Positions 1 through 11,750 of a DNA stretch of 64,000 nucleotides are shown here, piece after piece. This DNA is from Prosopocoilus inquinatus. Its lineage: Eukaryota; Arthropoda; Insecta; Coleoptera; Lucanidae. The stretch covers positions 62,866,713 through 62,930,712 of the forward strand of contig CM069871.1 in the NCBI GenBank assembly GCA_036172665.1. The letters run 5' to 3'. The notes below the pieces were generated by a model. That model did not search any database. It was not told the origin of the DNA and worked only from the letters and a program-made list of their open reading frames with translations. Position 1 is the first letter of the stretch. Every line of letters starts with the position of its first letter. The position numbers were made by a program, and so were the translations under genes.

Positions 1-689
1 ATACAGATGCAGTTTCGACCTTCACACTCGATTGGAAAGGAAGTTTTCGAGTTGGAAAAATTGCTGTTTGTGGGGGAATTAAACGTTTCCCTCTCAGGGG
101 AATGACGTTCTCCACTGGTCATCCAACGGAGGAAACAGCATCGTTCCATCTCTCTCCGTCTCTGAGTAATAGCGATTTTTCTGAAAAAAATTGGCGGAGG
201 CGCCGGGTATGAATTTAAACAAGCATTATCTCCGGAACGGTTGGAGTTAGGAAGACGCGGTTTTCACTGCTGCGTAGCATTCGGCCAGCTGCATAATACA
301 GATGCAGTTTCGACCTTCACACTCGATAGGAAAAGAAGTTTTCGCTTTGGATAAATTGCTGTTTGTGGGGGAATTAAACGTTTCCCTCTCAGGAGAATGA
401 CGTTCTCCACTGGTCATCCAACGGAGGAAACAGCATCGTTCCATCTCTCTCCGTCTCTGAGTAATAGCGATTTTTCTGAAAGAAATTGGCGGAGGCGCCG
501 GGTATGAATTTAAACAAGCAATATCTCCGGAACGGTTGGAGTTAGGAAGATGCGGTTTTCACTGCTGCGTAGCATTCGGCCAGCTGCATGATACGGATGC
601 AGTTTCGATCTTCACACTCGATTGGAAAAGAAGTTTTCGCTTTGGAAAAATTGCTGTTTGTGGGGGAATTAAACGTTTCCCTCTCAGGG
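1..689. repeat. Duplication block E (partner 17203-17891)
   Basis: The offset is 17202 bp. Shared rare variants are TTTTCGAGTTGG, CGATAGG with GGATAAATTG, CATGATACGG and CGATCTTCAC. The match ends inside monomer 536/17738, where one copy has CTCAGGGGAATG and the other CTCAGGAGAATG. The left end is outside the window. Confidence 0.8.
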
Positions 690-3486
690 GAATGACGTTC
701 TCCACTGGTCATCCAACGGAGAAAACAGCATCGTTCCATCTCTCTCCGTCTCTGAGTAATAGCGATTTTTCTGAAAGAAATTGGCGGAGGCGCCGGGTAT
801 GAATTTAAACAAGCATTATCTCCGGAACGGTTGGAGTTAGGAAGACGCGGTTTTCACTGCTGCGTAGCATTCGGCCAGCTGCATAATACAGATGCAGTTT
901 CGACCTTCACACTCGATTGGAAAAGAAGTTTTCGCTTTGGAAAAATTGCTGTTTGTGGGGGAATTAAACGTTTCCCTCTCAGGGGAATGACGTTCTCCAC
1001 TGGTCATCCAACGGAGGAAACAGCATCGTTCCATCTCTCTCCGTCTCTGAGTAATAGCGATTTTTCTGAAAGAAATTGGCGGAGGCGCCGGGTATGAATT
1101 TAAACAAGCAATATCTCCGGAACGGTTGGAGTTAGGAAGATGCGGTTTTCACTGCTGCGTAGCATTCGGCCAGCTGCATGATACGGATGCAGTTTCGACC
1201 TTCACACTCGATTGGAAAAGAAGTTTTCGCTTTGGAAAAATTGCTGTTTGTGGGGGAATTAAACGTTTCCCTCTCAGGGGAATGACGTTCTCCACTGGTC
1301 ATCCAACGGAGAAAACAGCATCGTTCCATCTCTCTCCGTCTCTGAGTAATCGCGATTTTTCTGAAAGAAATTGGCGGAGGCGCCGGGTATGAATTTAAAC
1401 AAGCATTATCTCCGGAACGGTTGGAGTTAGGAAGACGCGGTTTTCACTGCTGCGTAGCATTCGGCCAGCTGCATAATACAGATGCAGTTTCGACCTTCAC
1501 ACTCGATTGGAAAAGAAGTTTTCGCTTTGGAAAAATTGCTGTTTGTGGGGGAATTAGACGTTTCCCTCTCAGGGGAATGACGTTCTCCACTGGTCATCCA
1601 ACGGAGAAAACAGCATCGTTCCATCTCTCTCCGTCTCTGAGTAATCGCGATTTTTCTGAAAGAAATTGGCGGAGGCGCCGGGTATGAATTTAAACAAGCA
1701 TTATCTCCGGAACGGTTGGAGTTAGGAAGATGCGGTTTTCACTGCTGCGTAGCATTCGGCCAGCTGCATAATACAGATGCAGTTTCGACCTTCACATTCG
1801 ATTGGAAAAGAAGTTTTCGCTTTGGAAAAATTGCTGTTTGTGGGGGAATTAAACGTTTCCCTCTCAGGGGAATGACGTTCTCCACTGGTCATCCAACGGA
1901 GAAAACAGCATCGTTCCATCTCTCTCCGTCTCTGAGTAATCGCGATTTTTCTGAAAGAAATTGGCGGAGGCGCCGGGTATGAATTTAAACAAGCATTATC
2001 TCCGGAACGGTTGGAGTTAGGAAGATGCGGTTTTCACTGCTCCGTAGCATTCGGCCAGCTGCATAATACAGATGCAGTTTCGACCTTCACACTCGATTGG
2101 AAAAGAAGTTTTCGCTTTGGAAAAATTGCTGTTTGTGGGGGAATTAAACGTTTCCCTCTCAGGGGAATGACGTTCTCCACTGGTCATCCAACGGAGGAAA
2201 CAGCATCGTTCCATCTCTCTCCGTCTCTGAGTAATCGCGATTTTTCTGAAAAAAATTGGCGGAGGCGCCGGGTATGAAATTAAACAAGCAATATCTCCGG
2301 AACGGTTGGAGTTAGGAAGATGCGGTTTTCACTGCTGCGTAGCATTCGGCCAGCTGCATAATACAGATGCAGTTTCGACCTTCACACTCGATTGGAAAAG
2401 AAGTTTTCGCTTTGGAAAAATTGCTGTTTGTGGGGGAATTAAACATTTCCCTCTCAGGGAAATGACGTTCTCCACTGGTCATCCAACGGAGGAAACAGCA
2501 TCGTTCCATCTCTCTCCGTCTCTGAGTAATCGCGATTTTTCTGAAAAAAATTGGCGGAGGCGCCGGGTATGAAATTAAACAAGCAATATCTCAGGAACGG
2601 TTGGAGTTAGGAAGATGCGGTTTTCACTGCTGCGTAGCATTCGGCCAGCTGCATAATACAGATGCAGTTTCGACCTTCACACTCGATTGGAAAGGAAGTT
2701 TTCGCTTTGGAAAAATTGCTGTTTGTGGGGGAATTAAACGTTTCCCTCTCAGGGGAATGACGTTCTCCACTGGTCATCCAACGGAGAAAACAGCATCGTT
2801 CCATCTCTCTCCGTCTCTGAGTAATCGCGATTTTTCTGAAAAAAATTGGCGGAGGCGCCGGGTATGAAATTAAACAAGCAATATCTCCGGAACGGTTGGA
2901 GTTAGGAAGATGTGGTTTTCACTGCTGCGTAGCATTCGGCCAGCTGCATAATACAGATTCAGTTTCGAAATTCACACTCGATTGGAAAAGAAGTTTTCGT
3001 ATTGGGGAAATTGCTGTTTGTGGGGGGAATTAAACGTTTCCATCTCAGGAGAATGACGTCCTCCACTGGTCATCCAACGGAGAAAACAGCATCGTTCCAT
3101 CTCTCTCCGTCTCTGAGTAATCGCGATTTTTCTGAAAAAAATTGGCGGAGGCGCCGGGTATGAATTTAAACAAGCATTATCTCCGGAACGGTTGGAGTTA
3201 GGAAGATGCGGTTTTCACTGCTGCGTAGCATTCGGCCAGCTGCATTATACAGATGCAGTTTCGACCTTCACACTCGATTGGAAAAGAAGTTTTCGCTTTG
3301 GAAAAATTGCTGTTTGTGGGGGAATTAAACGTTTCCCTCTCAGGAGAATGACGTTCTCCACTGGTCATCCAACGGAGGAAACAGCATCGTTCCATCTCTC
3401 TCCGTCTCTGAGTAATAGCGATTTTTCTGAAAGAAATTGGCGGAGGCGCCGGGTATGAATTTAAACAAGCATTATCTCCGGAACGG

Positions 3487-4667
3487 TTGGAGTTAGGAAG
3501 ACGCGGTTTTCACTGCTGCGTAGCATTCGGCGAGCTGCATAATACAGATGCAGTTTCGACCTTCACACTCGATTGGAAAAGAAGTTTTCGCTTTGGAAAA
3601 ATTGCTGTTTGTAGGGGAATTAAACGTTTCCCTCTCAGGGGAATGACGTTCTCCACTGGTCATCCAACGGAGAAAACAGCATCGTTCCATCTCTCTCCGT
3701 CTCTGAGTAATCGCGATTTTTCTGAAAAAAATTGGCGGAGGCGCCGGGTATGAATTTAAACAAGCAATATCTCCGGAACGGTTGGAGTTAGGAAGATGCG
3801 GTTTTCACTGCTGCGTAGCATTCGGCCAGCTGCATAATACAGATGCAGTTTCGACCTTCACACTCGATTGGAAAAGAAGTTTTCGCTTTGGAAAAGTTGC
3901 TGTTTGTGGGGGAATTAAACGTTTCCCTCTCAGGGGAATGACGTTCTCCACTGGTCATCCAACGGAGAAAACAGCATCGTTTCATCTCTCTCCGTCTCTG
4001 AGTAATCGCGATTTTTCTGAAAAAAATTGGCGGAGGCGCCGGGTATGAATTTAAACAAGCAATATCTCCGGAACGGTTGGAGTTAGGAAGATGCGGTTTT
4101 CACTGCTGCGTAGCATTCGGCCAGCTGCATAATACAGATGCAGTTTCGACCTTCACACTCGATTGGAAAAGAAGTTTTCGCTTTGGAAAAATTGCTGTTT
4201 GTGGAGGAATTAAACGTTTCCCTCTCAGGAGAATGACGTTTTTCCACTGGTCATCCAGCGGAGAAAACAGCATCGTTCCATCTCTCTCCGTCTCTGAGTT
4301 ATCCCGATTTTTCTGAAGGAAATTGGCGGAGGCGCCGGGTATGAATTTAAACAAGCATTATCTCCGGAACGGTTGGAGTTAGGAAGATGTGGTTTTCACT
4401 GCTGCGTGTCATTCGACCAGCTGCATAATACAGATGCAGTTTCGACCTTCACACTCGATTGGAAAAGAAGTTTTCGCTTTGGAAAAATTGCTGTTTGTGG
4501 GGGAATTAAACGTTTCCCTCTCAGGGGAATGACGTTCTCCACTGGTCATCCAACGGAGAAAACAGCATCGTTCTATCTCTCTCCGTCTCTGAGTAATAGC
4601 GATTTTTCTGAAAGAAATTGGCGGAGGCGCCGGGTATGAATTTAAACAAGCATTATCTCCGGAACGG
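3487..4667. repeat. Duplication block F (partners 22089-23269 and 34705-35885)
   Basis: Four monomers in fixed order: GTAGGGGAATT with GGCGAGCTGC; AAAGTTGCTG with CGTTTCATC; the extra-T monomer; and the GTGTCATTCGACC monomer. The offset is 18602 bp to the first partner. The first two monomers also occur together at 61402 and 61697. Confidence 0.82.
4077..4667. repeat. Obligate dimer: extra-T monomer + GTGTCATTCGACC monomer (type copy of 15)
   Basis: The first monomer is 296 bp because ACGTTCTCC is replaced by ACGTTTTTCC; it also has CATCCAGCGG and GTTATCCCG. The second carries GCGTGTCATTCGACC instead of GCGTAGCATTCGGCC. The pair starts at 4077, 7618, 9685, 22679, 24745, 25631, 27403, 35295, 37952, 38543, 39134, 39725, 42382, 53937 and 56004. 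In all 15 the two halves are adjacent, and I found neither half alone, so the dimer behaves as one amplified unit of 591 bp. Confidence 0.88.
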
Positions 4668-5847
4668 TTGGAGTTAGGAAGACGCGGTTTTCACTGCTGC
4701 GTAGCATTCGGCCAGCTGCATAATACAGATGCAGTTTCGACCTTCACACTCGATTGGAAAAGAAGTTTTCGCTTTGGAAAACTTGCTGTTTGTGGGGTAA
4801 TTAAACGTTTCCCTCTCAGGGGAATGACGTTCTCCACTGGTCATCCAACGGAGGAAACAGCATCGTTCCATCTCTCTCCGTCTCTGAGTAATCGCGATTT
4901 TTCTGAAAAAAATTGGCGGAGGCGCCGGGTATGAAATTAAACAAGCATTATCTCCGGAACGGTTGGAGTTAGGAAGATGCGGTTTTCAATGCTGCGTAGC
5001 ATTCGGCCAGCTGCATAATACAGATGCAGTTTCGACCTTCACATTCGATTGGAAAAGAAGTTTTCGCTTTGGAAAAATTGCTGTTTGTGGGGGAATTAAA
5101 CGTTTCCCTCTCAGGGGAATGACGTTCTCCACTGGTCATCCAACGGAGGAAACAGCATCGTTCCATCTCTCTCCGTCTCTGAGTAATCGCGATTTTTCTG
5201 AAAAAAATTGGCGGAGGCGCCGGGTATGAAATTAAACAAGCATTATCTCCGGAACGGTTGGAGTTAGGAAGATGCGGTTTTCAATGCTGCGTAGCATTCG
5301 GCCAGCTGCATAATACAGATGCAGTTTCGACCTTCACATTCGATTGGAAAAGAAGTTTTCGCTTTGGAAAAATTGCTGTTTGTGGGGGAATTAAACGTTT
5401 CCCTCTCAGGGGAATGACGTTCTCCACTGGTCATCCAACGGAGAAAACAGCATCGTTCCATCTCTCTCCGTCTCTGAGTAATCGCGATTTTTCTGAAAGA
5501 AATTGGCGGAGGCGCCGGGTATGAATTTAAACAAGCATTATCTCCGGAACGGTTGGAGTTAGGAAGACGCGGTTTTCACTGCTGCGTAGCATTCGGCCAG
5601 CTGCATAATACAGATGCAGCTTCGACCTTCACACTCGATTGGAAAAGAAGTTTTCGCTTTGGAAAAATTGCTGTTTGTGGGGGAATTAAACGTTTCCCTC
5701 TCAGGGGAATGACGTTCTCCACTGGTCATCCAACGGAGAAAACAGCATCGTTCCATCTCTCTCCGTCTCTGAGTAATCGCGATTTTTCTGAAAAAAATTG
5801 GCGGAGGCGCCGGGTATGAAATTAAACAAGCAATATCTCCGGAACGG

Positions 5848-6114
5848 TTGGAGTTAGGAAGATGCGGTTTTCACTGCTGCGTAGCATTCGGCCAGCTGCA
5901 TAATACAGATGCAGTTTCGACCTTCACACTCGATTGGAAAAGAAGTTTTCGCTTTGGAAAAATTGCTGTTTGTGGGGGAATTAAACGTTTCCCTCTCAGG
6001 GGAATGACGTTCTCCACTGGTCATCCAACGGAGGAAACAGCATCGTTCCATCTCTCTCCGTCTCTGAGTAATCGCGATTTTTCTGAAAAAAATTGGCGGA
6101 GGCGCCGGGTATGA
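5848..6114 (+). other. Recurrent 88-codon frame of the monomer; not called as a gene
   Basis: One such frame occurs in most monomers: from TTG at unit position 1 to TGA in GGGTATGA. It lacks an ATG start and has no domain I recognise. At least 22 monomers carry a stop inside it (ten GGCTAGCTG, six GGATAAATT, three AGATGAGG, two GGAAATGAAG, one CGATTAGAA), and 22 monomers of 296 bp shift its frame. Replacements such as Cys/Arg at codon 6, Glu/Lys at codon 63 and Ser/Arg at codon 76 are as frequent as silent changes. Its persistence is explained by sequence homogenisation. Confidence refers to the frame existing, not to coding. Confidence 0.5.
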
Positions 6115-6142
6115 AATTAAACAAGCATTATCTCCGGAACGG
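5848..6142. repeat. Representative canonical 295-bp monomer
   Basis: Used here as the reference unit. Landmarks in order: TTGGAGTTAGG at the start, a PvuII-type CAGCTG near unit position 46, a central stretch with GGAAAAATTGCTG, a G5 run followed by AATTAAACG, a pyrimidine-rich stretch (CATCTCTCTCCGTCTC) near position 205, an A7 run near position 245, GGAGGCGCCGGGTATG, then AAATTAAACAAGCAATAT and CTCCGGAACGG closing the unit. Two linked haplotypes dominate near the 3' end: A7 with GAAATTAAACAAGCAAT, and AAAGAAA with GAATTTAAACAAGCATT. Mixed forms exist, which indicates exchange between the types. I found no shorter internal period, no tRNA- or 5S-like internal promoter and no transposon-like termini. 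Confidence 0.9.
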
Positions 6143-6189
6143 TTGGAGTTAGGAAGATGCGGTTTTCAATGCTGCGTAGCATTCGGCCA

Positions 6190-8090
6190 GCTGCATAATA
6201 CAGATGCAGTTTCGACCTTCACATTCGATTGGAAAAGAAGTTTTCGCTTTGGAAAAATTGCTGTTTGTGGGGGAATTAAACGTTTCCCTCTCAGGGGAAT
6301 GACGTTCTCCACTGGTCATCCAACGGAGGAAACAGCATCGTTCCATCTCTCTCCGTCTCTGAGTAATCGCTATTTTTCTGAAAAAAATTGGCGGAGGCGC
6401 CGGGTATGAAATTAAACAAGCAATATCTTCGGAACGGTTGGAGTTAGGAAGATGCGGTTTTCACTGCTGCGTAGCATTCGGCCAGCTGCATAATACAGAT
6501 GCAGTTTCGACCTTCACACTCGATTGGAAAAGAAGTTTTCGCTTTGGAAAAATTGCTGTTTGTGGGGGAATTAAACGTTTCCCTCTCAGGGGAATGACGT
6601 TCTCCACTGGTCATCCAACGGAGGAAACAGCATCGTTCCATCTCTCTCCGTCTCTGAGTAATAGCGATTTTTCTGAAAGAAATTGGCGGAGGCGCCGGGT
6701 ATGAATTTAAACAAGCATTATCTCCGGAACGGTTGGAGTTAGGAAGATGCGGTTTTCACTGCTGCGTAGCATTCGGCCAGCTGCATAATACAGATGCAGT
6801 TTCGACCTTCACACTCGATTGGAAAAGAAGTTTTCGCTTTGGAAAAATTGCTGTTTGTGGGGGAATTAAACGTTTCCCTCTCAGGAGAATGACGTTCTCC
6901 ACTGGTCATCCAACGGAGGAAACAGCATCGTTCCATCTCTCTCCGTCTCTGAGTAATCGCGATTTTTCTGAAAAAAATTGGCGGAGGCGCCGGGTATGAA
7001 ATTAAACAAGCAATATCTCCGGAACGGTTGGAGTTAGGAAGATGCGGTTTTCACTGCTGCGTAGCATTCGGCGAGCTGCATAATACAGATGCAGTTTCGA
7101 CCTTCACACTCGATTGGAAAAGAAGTTTTCGCTTTGGAAAAATTGCTGTTTGTGGGGGAATTAAACGTTTCCCTCTCAGGGGAATGACGTTCTCCACTGG
7201 TCATCCAACGGAGAAAACAGCATCGTTCCATCTCTCTCCGTCTCTGAGTAATCGCGATTTTTCTGAAAAAAATTGGCGGAGGCGCCGGGTATGAATTTAA
7301 ACAAGCAATATCTCCGGAACGGTTGGAGTTAGGAAGATGCGGTTTTCACTGCTGCGTAGCATTCGGCCAGCTGCATAATACAGATGCAGTTTCGACCTTC
7401 ACACTCGATTGGAAAAGAAGTTTTCGCTTTGGAAAAGTTGCTGTTTGTGGGGGAATTAAACGTTTCCCTCTCAGGGGAATGACGTTCTCCACTGGTCATC
7501 CAACGGAGAAAACAGCATCGTTTCATCTCTCTCCGTCTCTGAGTAATCGCGATTTTTCTGAAAAAAATTGGCGGAGGCGCCGGGTATGAATTTAAACAAG
7601 CAATATCTCCGGAACGGTTGGAGTTAGGAAGATGAGGTTTTCACTGCTGCGTAGCATTCGGCCAGCTGCATAATACAGATGCAGTTTCGACCTTCACACT
7701 CGATTGGAAAAGAAGTTTTCGCTTTGGAAAAATTGCTGTTTGTGGAGGAATTAAACGTTTCCCTCTCAGGAGAATGACGTTTTTCCACTGGTCATCCAGC
7801 GGAGAAAACAGCATCGTTCCATCTCTCTCCGTCTCTGAGTTATCCCGATTTTTCTGAAGGAAATTGGCGGAGGCGCCGGGTATGAATTTAAACAAGCATT
7901 ATCTCCGGAACGGTTGGAGTTAGGAAGATGTGGTTTTCACTGCTGCGTGTCATTCGACCAGCTGCATAATACAGATGCAGTTTCGACCTTCACACTCGAT
8001 TGGAAAAGAAGTTTTCGCTTTGGAAAAATTGCTGTTTGTGGGGGAATTAAACGTTTCCCTCTCAGGGGAATGACGTTCTCCACTGGTCAT
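6190..8090. repeat. Duplication block D (partner about 23317-25217)
   Basis: The offset is 17127 bp. The match begins inside a monomer (CGCTATTTTTC tail at 6370 and 23497) and ends inside another: 7914 has TTCTATCTC and ATAGCG, 25041 has TTCCATCTC and ATCGCG. The block includes the GGCGAGCTGC, AAAGTTGCTG and AGATGAGG monomers in the same order. Confidence 0.8.
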
Positions 8091-8208
8091 CCAACGGAGA
8101 AAACAGCATCGTTCTATCTCTCTCCGTCTCTGAGTAATAGCGATTTTTCTGAAAGAAATTGGCGGAGGCGCCGGGTATGAATTTAAACAAGCATTATCTC
8201 CGGAACGG

Positions 8209-8503
8209 TTGGAGTTAGGAAGACGCGGTTTTCACTGCTGCGTAGCATTCGGCTAGCTGCATAATACAGATGCAGTTTCGACCTTCACACTCGATTGGAA
8301 AAGAAGTTTTCGCTTTGGAAAAATTGCTGTTTGTGGGGGAATTAGACGTTTCCCTCTCAGGGGAATGACGTTCTCCACTGGTCATCCAACGGAGAAAACA
8401 GCATCGTTCCATCTCTCTCCGTCTCTGAGTAATCGCGATTTTTCTGAAAGAAATTGGCGGAGGCGCCGGGTATGAATTTAAACAAGCATTATCTCCGGAA
8501 CGG
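8209..8503. repeat. Monomer class with GGCTAGCTG (internal TAG)
   Basis: C to T at unit position 46 destroys the PvuII-type CAGCTG site and creates TAG in the 88-codon frame (8254-8256). The class occurs at 8209, 11161, 23270, 26222, 28879, 29764, 35886, 40316, 54528 and 57480. A second change (CATTCAGCTAGC) marks the sub-lineage 23270, 35886 and 40316. Most members also have GAATTAGACG; 23270 does not. Confidence 0.85.
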
Positions 8504-9388
8504 TTGGAGTTAGGAAGATGCGGTTTTCACTGCTGCGTAGCATTCGGCCAGCTGCATAATACAGATGCAGTTTCGACCTTCACACTCGATTGGAAAAGAA
8601 GTTTTCGCTTTGGAAAAATTGCTGTTTGTGGGGGAATTAAGCGTTTCCCTCTCAGGGGAATGACGTTCTCCACTGGTCATCCAACGGAGAAAACAGCATC
8701 GTTCCATCTCTCTCCGTCTCTGAGTAATCGCGATTTTTCTGAAAGAAATTGGCGGAGGCGCCGGGTATGAATTTAAACAAGCATTATCTCCGGAACGGTT
8801 GGAGTTAGGAAGATGCGGTTTTCACTGCTCCGTAGCATTCGGCCAGCTGCATAATACAGATGCAGTTTCGACCTTCACACTCGATTGGAAAAGAAGTTTT
8901 CGCTTTGGAAAAATTGCTGTTTGTGGGGGAATTAAACGTTTCCCTCTCAGGGGAATGACGTTCTCCACTGGTCATCCAACGGAGGAAACAGCATCGTTCC
9001 ATCTCTCTCCGTCTCTGAGTAATCGCGATTTTTCTGAAAAAAATTGGCGGAGGCGCCGGGTATGAAATTAAACAAGCAATATCTCCGGAACGGTTGGAGT
9101 TAGGAAGATGCGGTTTTCACTGCTGCGTAGCATTCGGCCAGCTGCATAATACAGATGCAGTTTCGACCTTCACACTCGATTGGAAAAGAAGTTTTCGCTT
9201 TGGAAAAATTGCTGTTTGTGGGGGAATTAAACATTTCCCTCTCAGGGGAATGACGTTCTCCACTGGTCATCCAACGGAGGAAACAGCATCGTTCCATCTC
9301 TCTCCGTCTCTGAGTAATCGCGATTTTTCTGAAAAAAATTGGCGGAGGCGCCGGGTATGAAATTAAACAAGCAATATCTCCGGAACGG

Positions 9389-9684
9389 TTGGAGTTAGGA
9401 AGATGTGGTTTTCACTGCTGCGTAGCATTCGGCCAGCTGCATAATACAGATGCAGTTTCGAAATTCACACTCGATTGGAAAAGAAGTTTTCGTATTGGGG
9501 AAATTGCTGTTTGTGGGGGGAATTAAACGTTTCCATCTCAGGAGAATGACGTCCTCCACTGGTCATCCAACGGAGAAAACAGCATCGTTCCATCTCTCTC
9601 CGTCTCTGAGTAATCGCGATTTTTCTGAAAAAAATTGGCGGAGGCGCCGGGTATGAAATTAAACAAGCAATTTCTCCGGAACGG
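9389..9684. repeat. Divergent 296-bp monomer, G6 class
   Basis: It carries GATGTGG, CGAAATTCACACTCG, TTTTCGTATTGGGG, a G6 run in place of G5, CCATCTCAGG and GACGTCCTCC. The same set occurs at 2896, 27107, 37066, 41496 and 55708. Monomer 49609 has the G6 run and the right half but an ordinary left half, a likely gene-conversion product. Confidence 0.85.
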
Positions 9685-11750
9685 TTGGAGTTAGGAAGAT
9701 GCGGTTTTCACTGCTGCGTAGCATTCGGCCAGCTGCATAATACAGATGCAGTTTCGACCTTCACACTCGATTGGAAAAGAAGTTTTCGCTTTGGAAAAAT
9801 TGCTGTTTGTGGGGGAATTAAACGTTTCCCTCTCAGGAGAATGACGTTTTTCCACTGGTCATCCAGCGGAGAAAACAGCATCGTTCCATCTCTCTCCGTC
9901 TCTGAGTTATCCCGATTTTTCTGAAGGAAATTGGCGGAGGCGCCGGGTATGAATTTAAACAAGCATTATCTCCGGAACGGTTGGAGTTAGGAAGATGTGG
10001 TTTTCACTGCTGCGTGTCATTCGACCAGCTGCATAATACAGATGCAGTTTCGACCTTCACACTCGATTGGAAAAGAAGTTTTCGCTTTGGAAAAATTGCT
10101 GTTTGTGGGGGAATTAAACGTTTCCCTCTCAGGGGAATGACGTTCTCCACTGGTCATCCAACGGAGAAAACAGCATCGTTCTATCTCTCTCCGTCTCTGA
10201 GTAATAGCGATTTTTCTGAAAGAAATTGGCGGAGGCGCCGGGTATGAATTTAAACAAGCATTATCTCCGGAACGGTTGGAGTTAGGAAGACGCGGTTTTC
10301 ACTGCTGCGTAGCATTCGGCCAGCTGCATAATACAGATGCAGTTTCGACCTTCACACTCGATTGGAAAAGAAGTTTTCGCTTTGGAAAACTTGCTGTTTG
10401 TGGGGTAATTAAACGTTTCCCTCTCAGGGGAATGACGTTCTCCACTGGTCATCCAACGGAGGAAACAGCATCGTTCCATCTCTCTCCGTCTCTGAGTAAT
10501 CGCGATTTTTCTGAAAAAAATTGGCGGAGGCGCCGGGTATGAAATTAAACAAGCATTATCTCCGGAACGGTTGGAGTTAGGAAGATGCGGTTTTCACTGC
10601 TGCGTAGCATTCGGCCAGCTGCATAATACAGATGCAGTTTCGACCTTCACATTCGATTGGAAAAGAAGTTTTCGCTTTGGAAAAATTGCTGTTTGTGGGG
10701 GAATTAAACGTTTCCCTCTCAGGGGAATGACGTTCTCCACTGGTCATCCAACGGAGGAAACAGCATCGTTCCATCTCTCTCCGTCTCTGAGTAATCGCGA
10801 TTTTTCTGAAAAAAATTGGCGGAGGCGCCGGGTATGAAATTAAACAAGCAATATCTCCGGAACGGTTGGAGTTAGGAAGATGCGGTTTTCACTGCTGCGT
10901 AGCATTCGGCCAGCTGCATAATACAGATGCAGTTTCGACCTTCACACTCGATTGGAAAAGAAGTTTTCGCTTTGGAAAAGTTGCTGTTTGTGGGGGAATT
11001 AAACGTTTCCCTCTCAGGGGAATGACGTTCTCCACTGGTCATCCAGCGGTGAAAACAGCATCGTTCCATCTCTCTCCGTCTCTGAGTTATCCCGATTTTT
11101 CCGAAGGAAATTGGAGGAGGCGCCGGGTATGAATTTAAACAAGCATTATCTCCGGAACGGTTGGAGTTAGGAAGACGCGGTTTACACTGCTGCGTAGCAT
11201 TCGGCTAGCTGCATAATACAGATGCAGTTTCGACCTTCACACTCGATTGGAAAAGAAGTTTTCGCTTTGGAAAAATTGCTGTTTGTGGGGGAATTAGACG
11301 TTTCCCTCTCAGGGGAATGACGTTCTCCACTGGTCATCCAACGGAGAAAACAGCATCGTTCCATCTCTCTCCGTCTCTCAGTAATCGCGATTTTTCTGAA
11401 AGAAATTGGCGGAGGCGCCGGGTATGAATTTAAACAAGCATTATCTCCGGAACGGTTGGAGTTAGGAAGACGCGGTTTTCACTGCTGCGTAGCATTCGGC
11501 CAGCTGCATAATACAGATGCAGTTTCGACCTTCACACTCGATTGGAAAGGAAGTTTTCGCTTTGGAAAAATTGCTGTTTGTGGGGGAATTAAACGTTTCC
11601 CTCTCAGGGGAATGACGTTCTCCACTGGTCATCCAACGGAGAAAACAGCATCGTTCCATCTCTCTCCGTCTCTGAGTAATAGCGATTTTTCTGAAAGAAA
11701 TTGGCGGAGGCGCCGGGTATGAATTTAAACAAGCATTATCTCCGGAACGG
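9389..11750. repeat. Duplication block C, first of three copies (also 27107-29468 and 55708-58069)
   Basis: Eight consecutive monomers, beginning with the G6 monomer and followed by the extra-T dimer, the GTGGGGTAATT monomer and the TTTACACTGC/TAG monomer, occur in the same order at offsets of 17718 and 46319 bp. The 27-kb copy differs near 28825 (TGGCGGAGG against TGGAGGAGG) and ends in monomer 29469, which takes another haplotype. Confidence 0.85.

Noticed and set aside
542..739. 65-codon - frame (ATG start) recurring in most monomers
   Set aside because: It overlaps the + frame in the same DNA and is lost in several monomers by a change in the start region (TTCTATC for TTCCATC). It has no recognised domain, and it extends to 116 codons only where TTAGG becomes TTGGG.
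536..802. 88-codon + frame recurring in nearly every monomer as a family of small genes
   Set aside because: It starts at TTG, the unit length is not a multiple of 3, at least 22 monomers carry internal stops and 22 more a frameshift, and replacement changes are common. Homogenisation explains its conservation.
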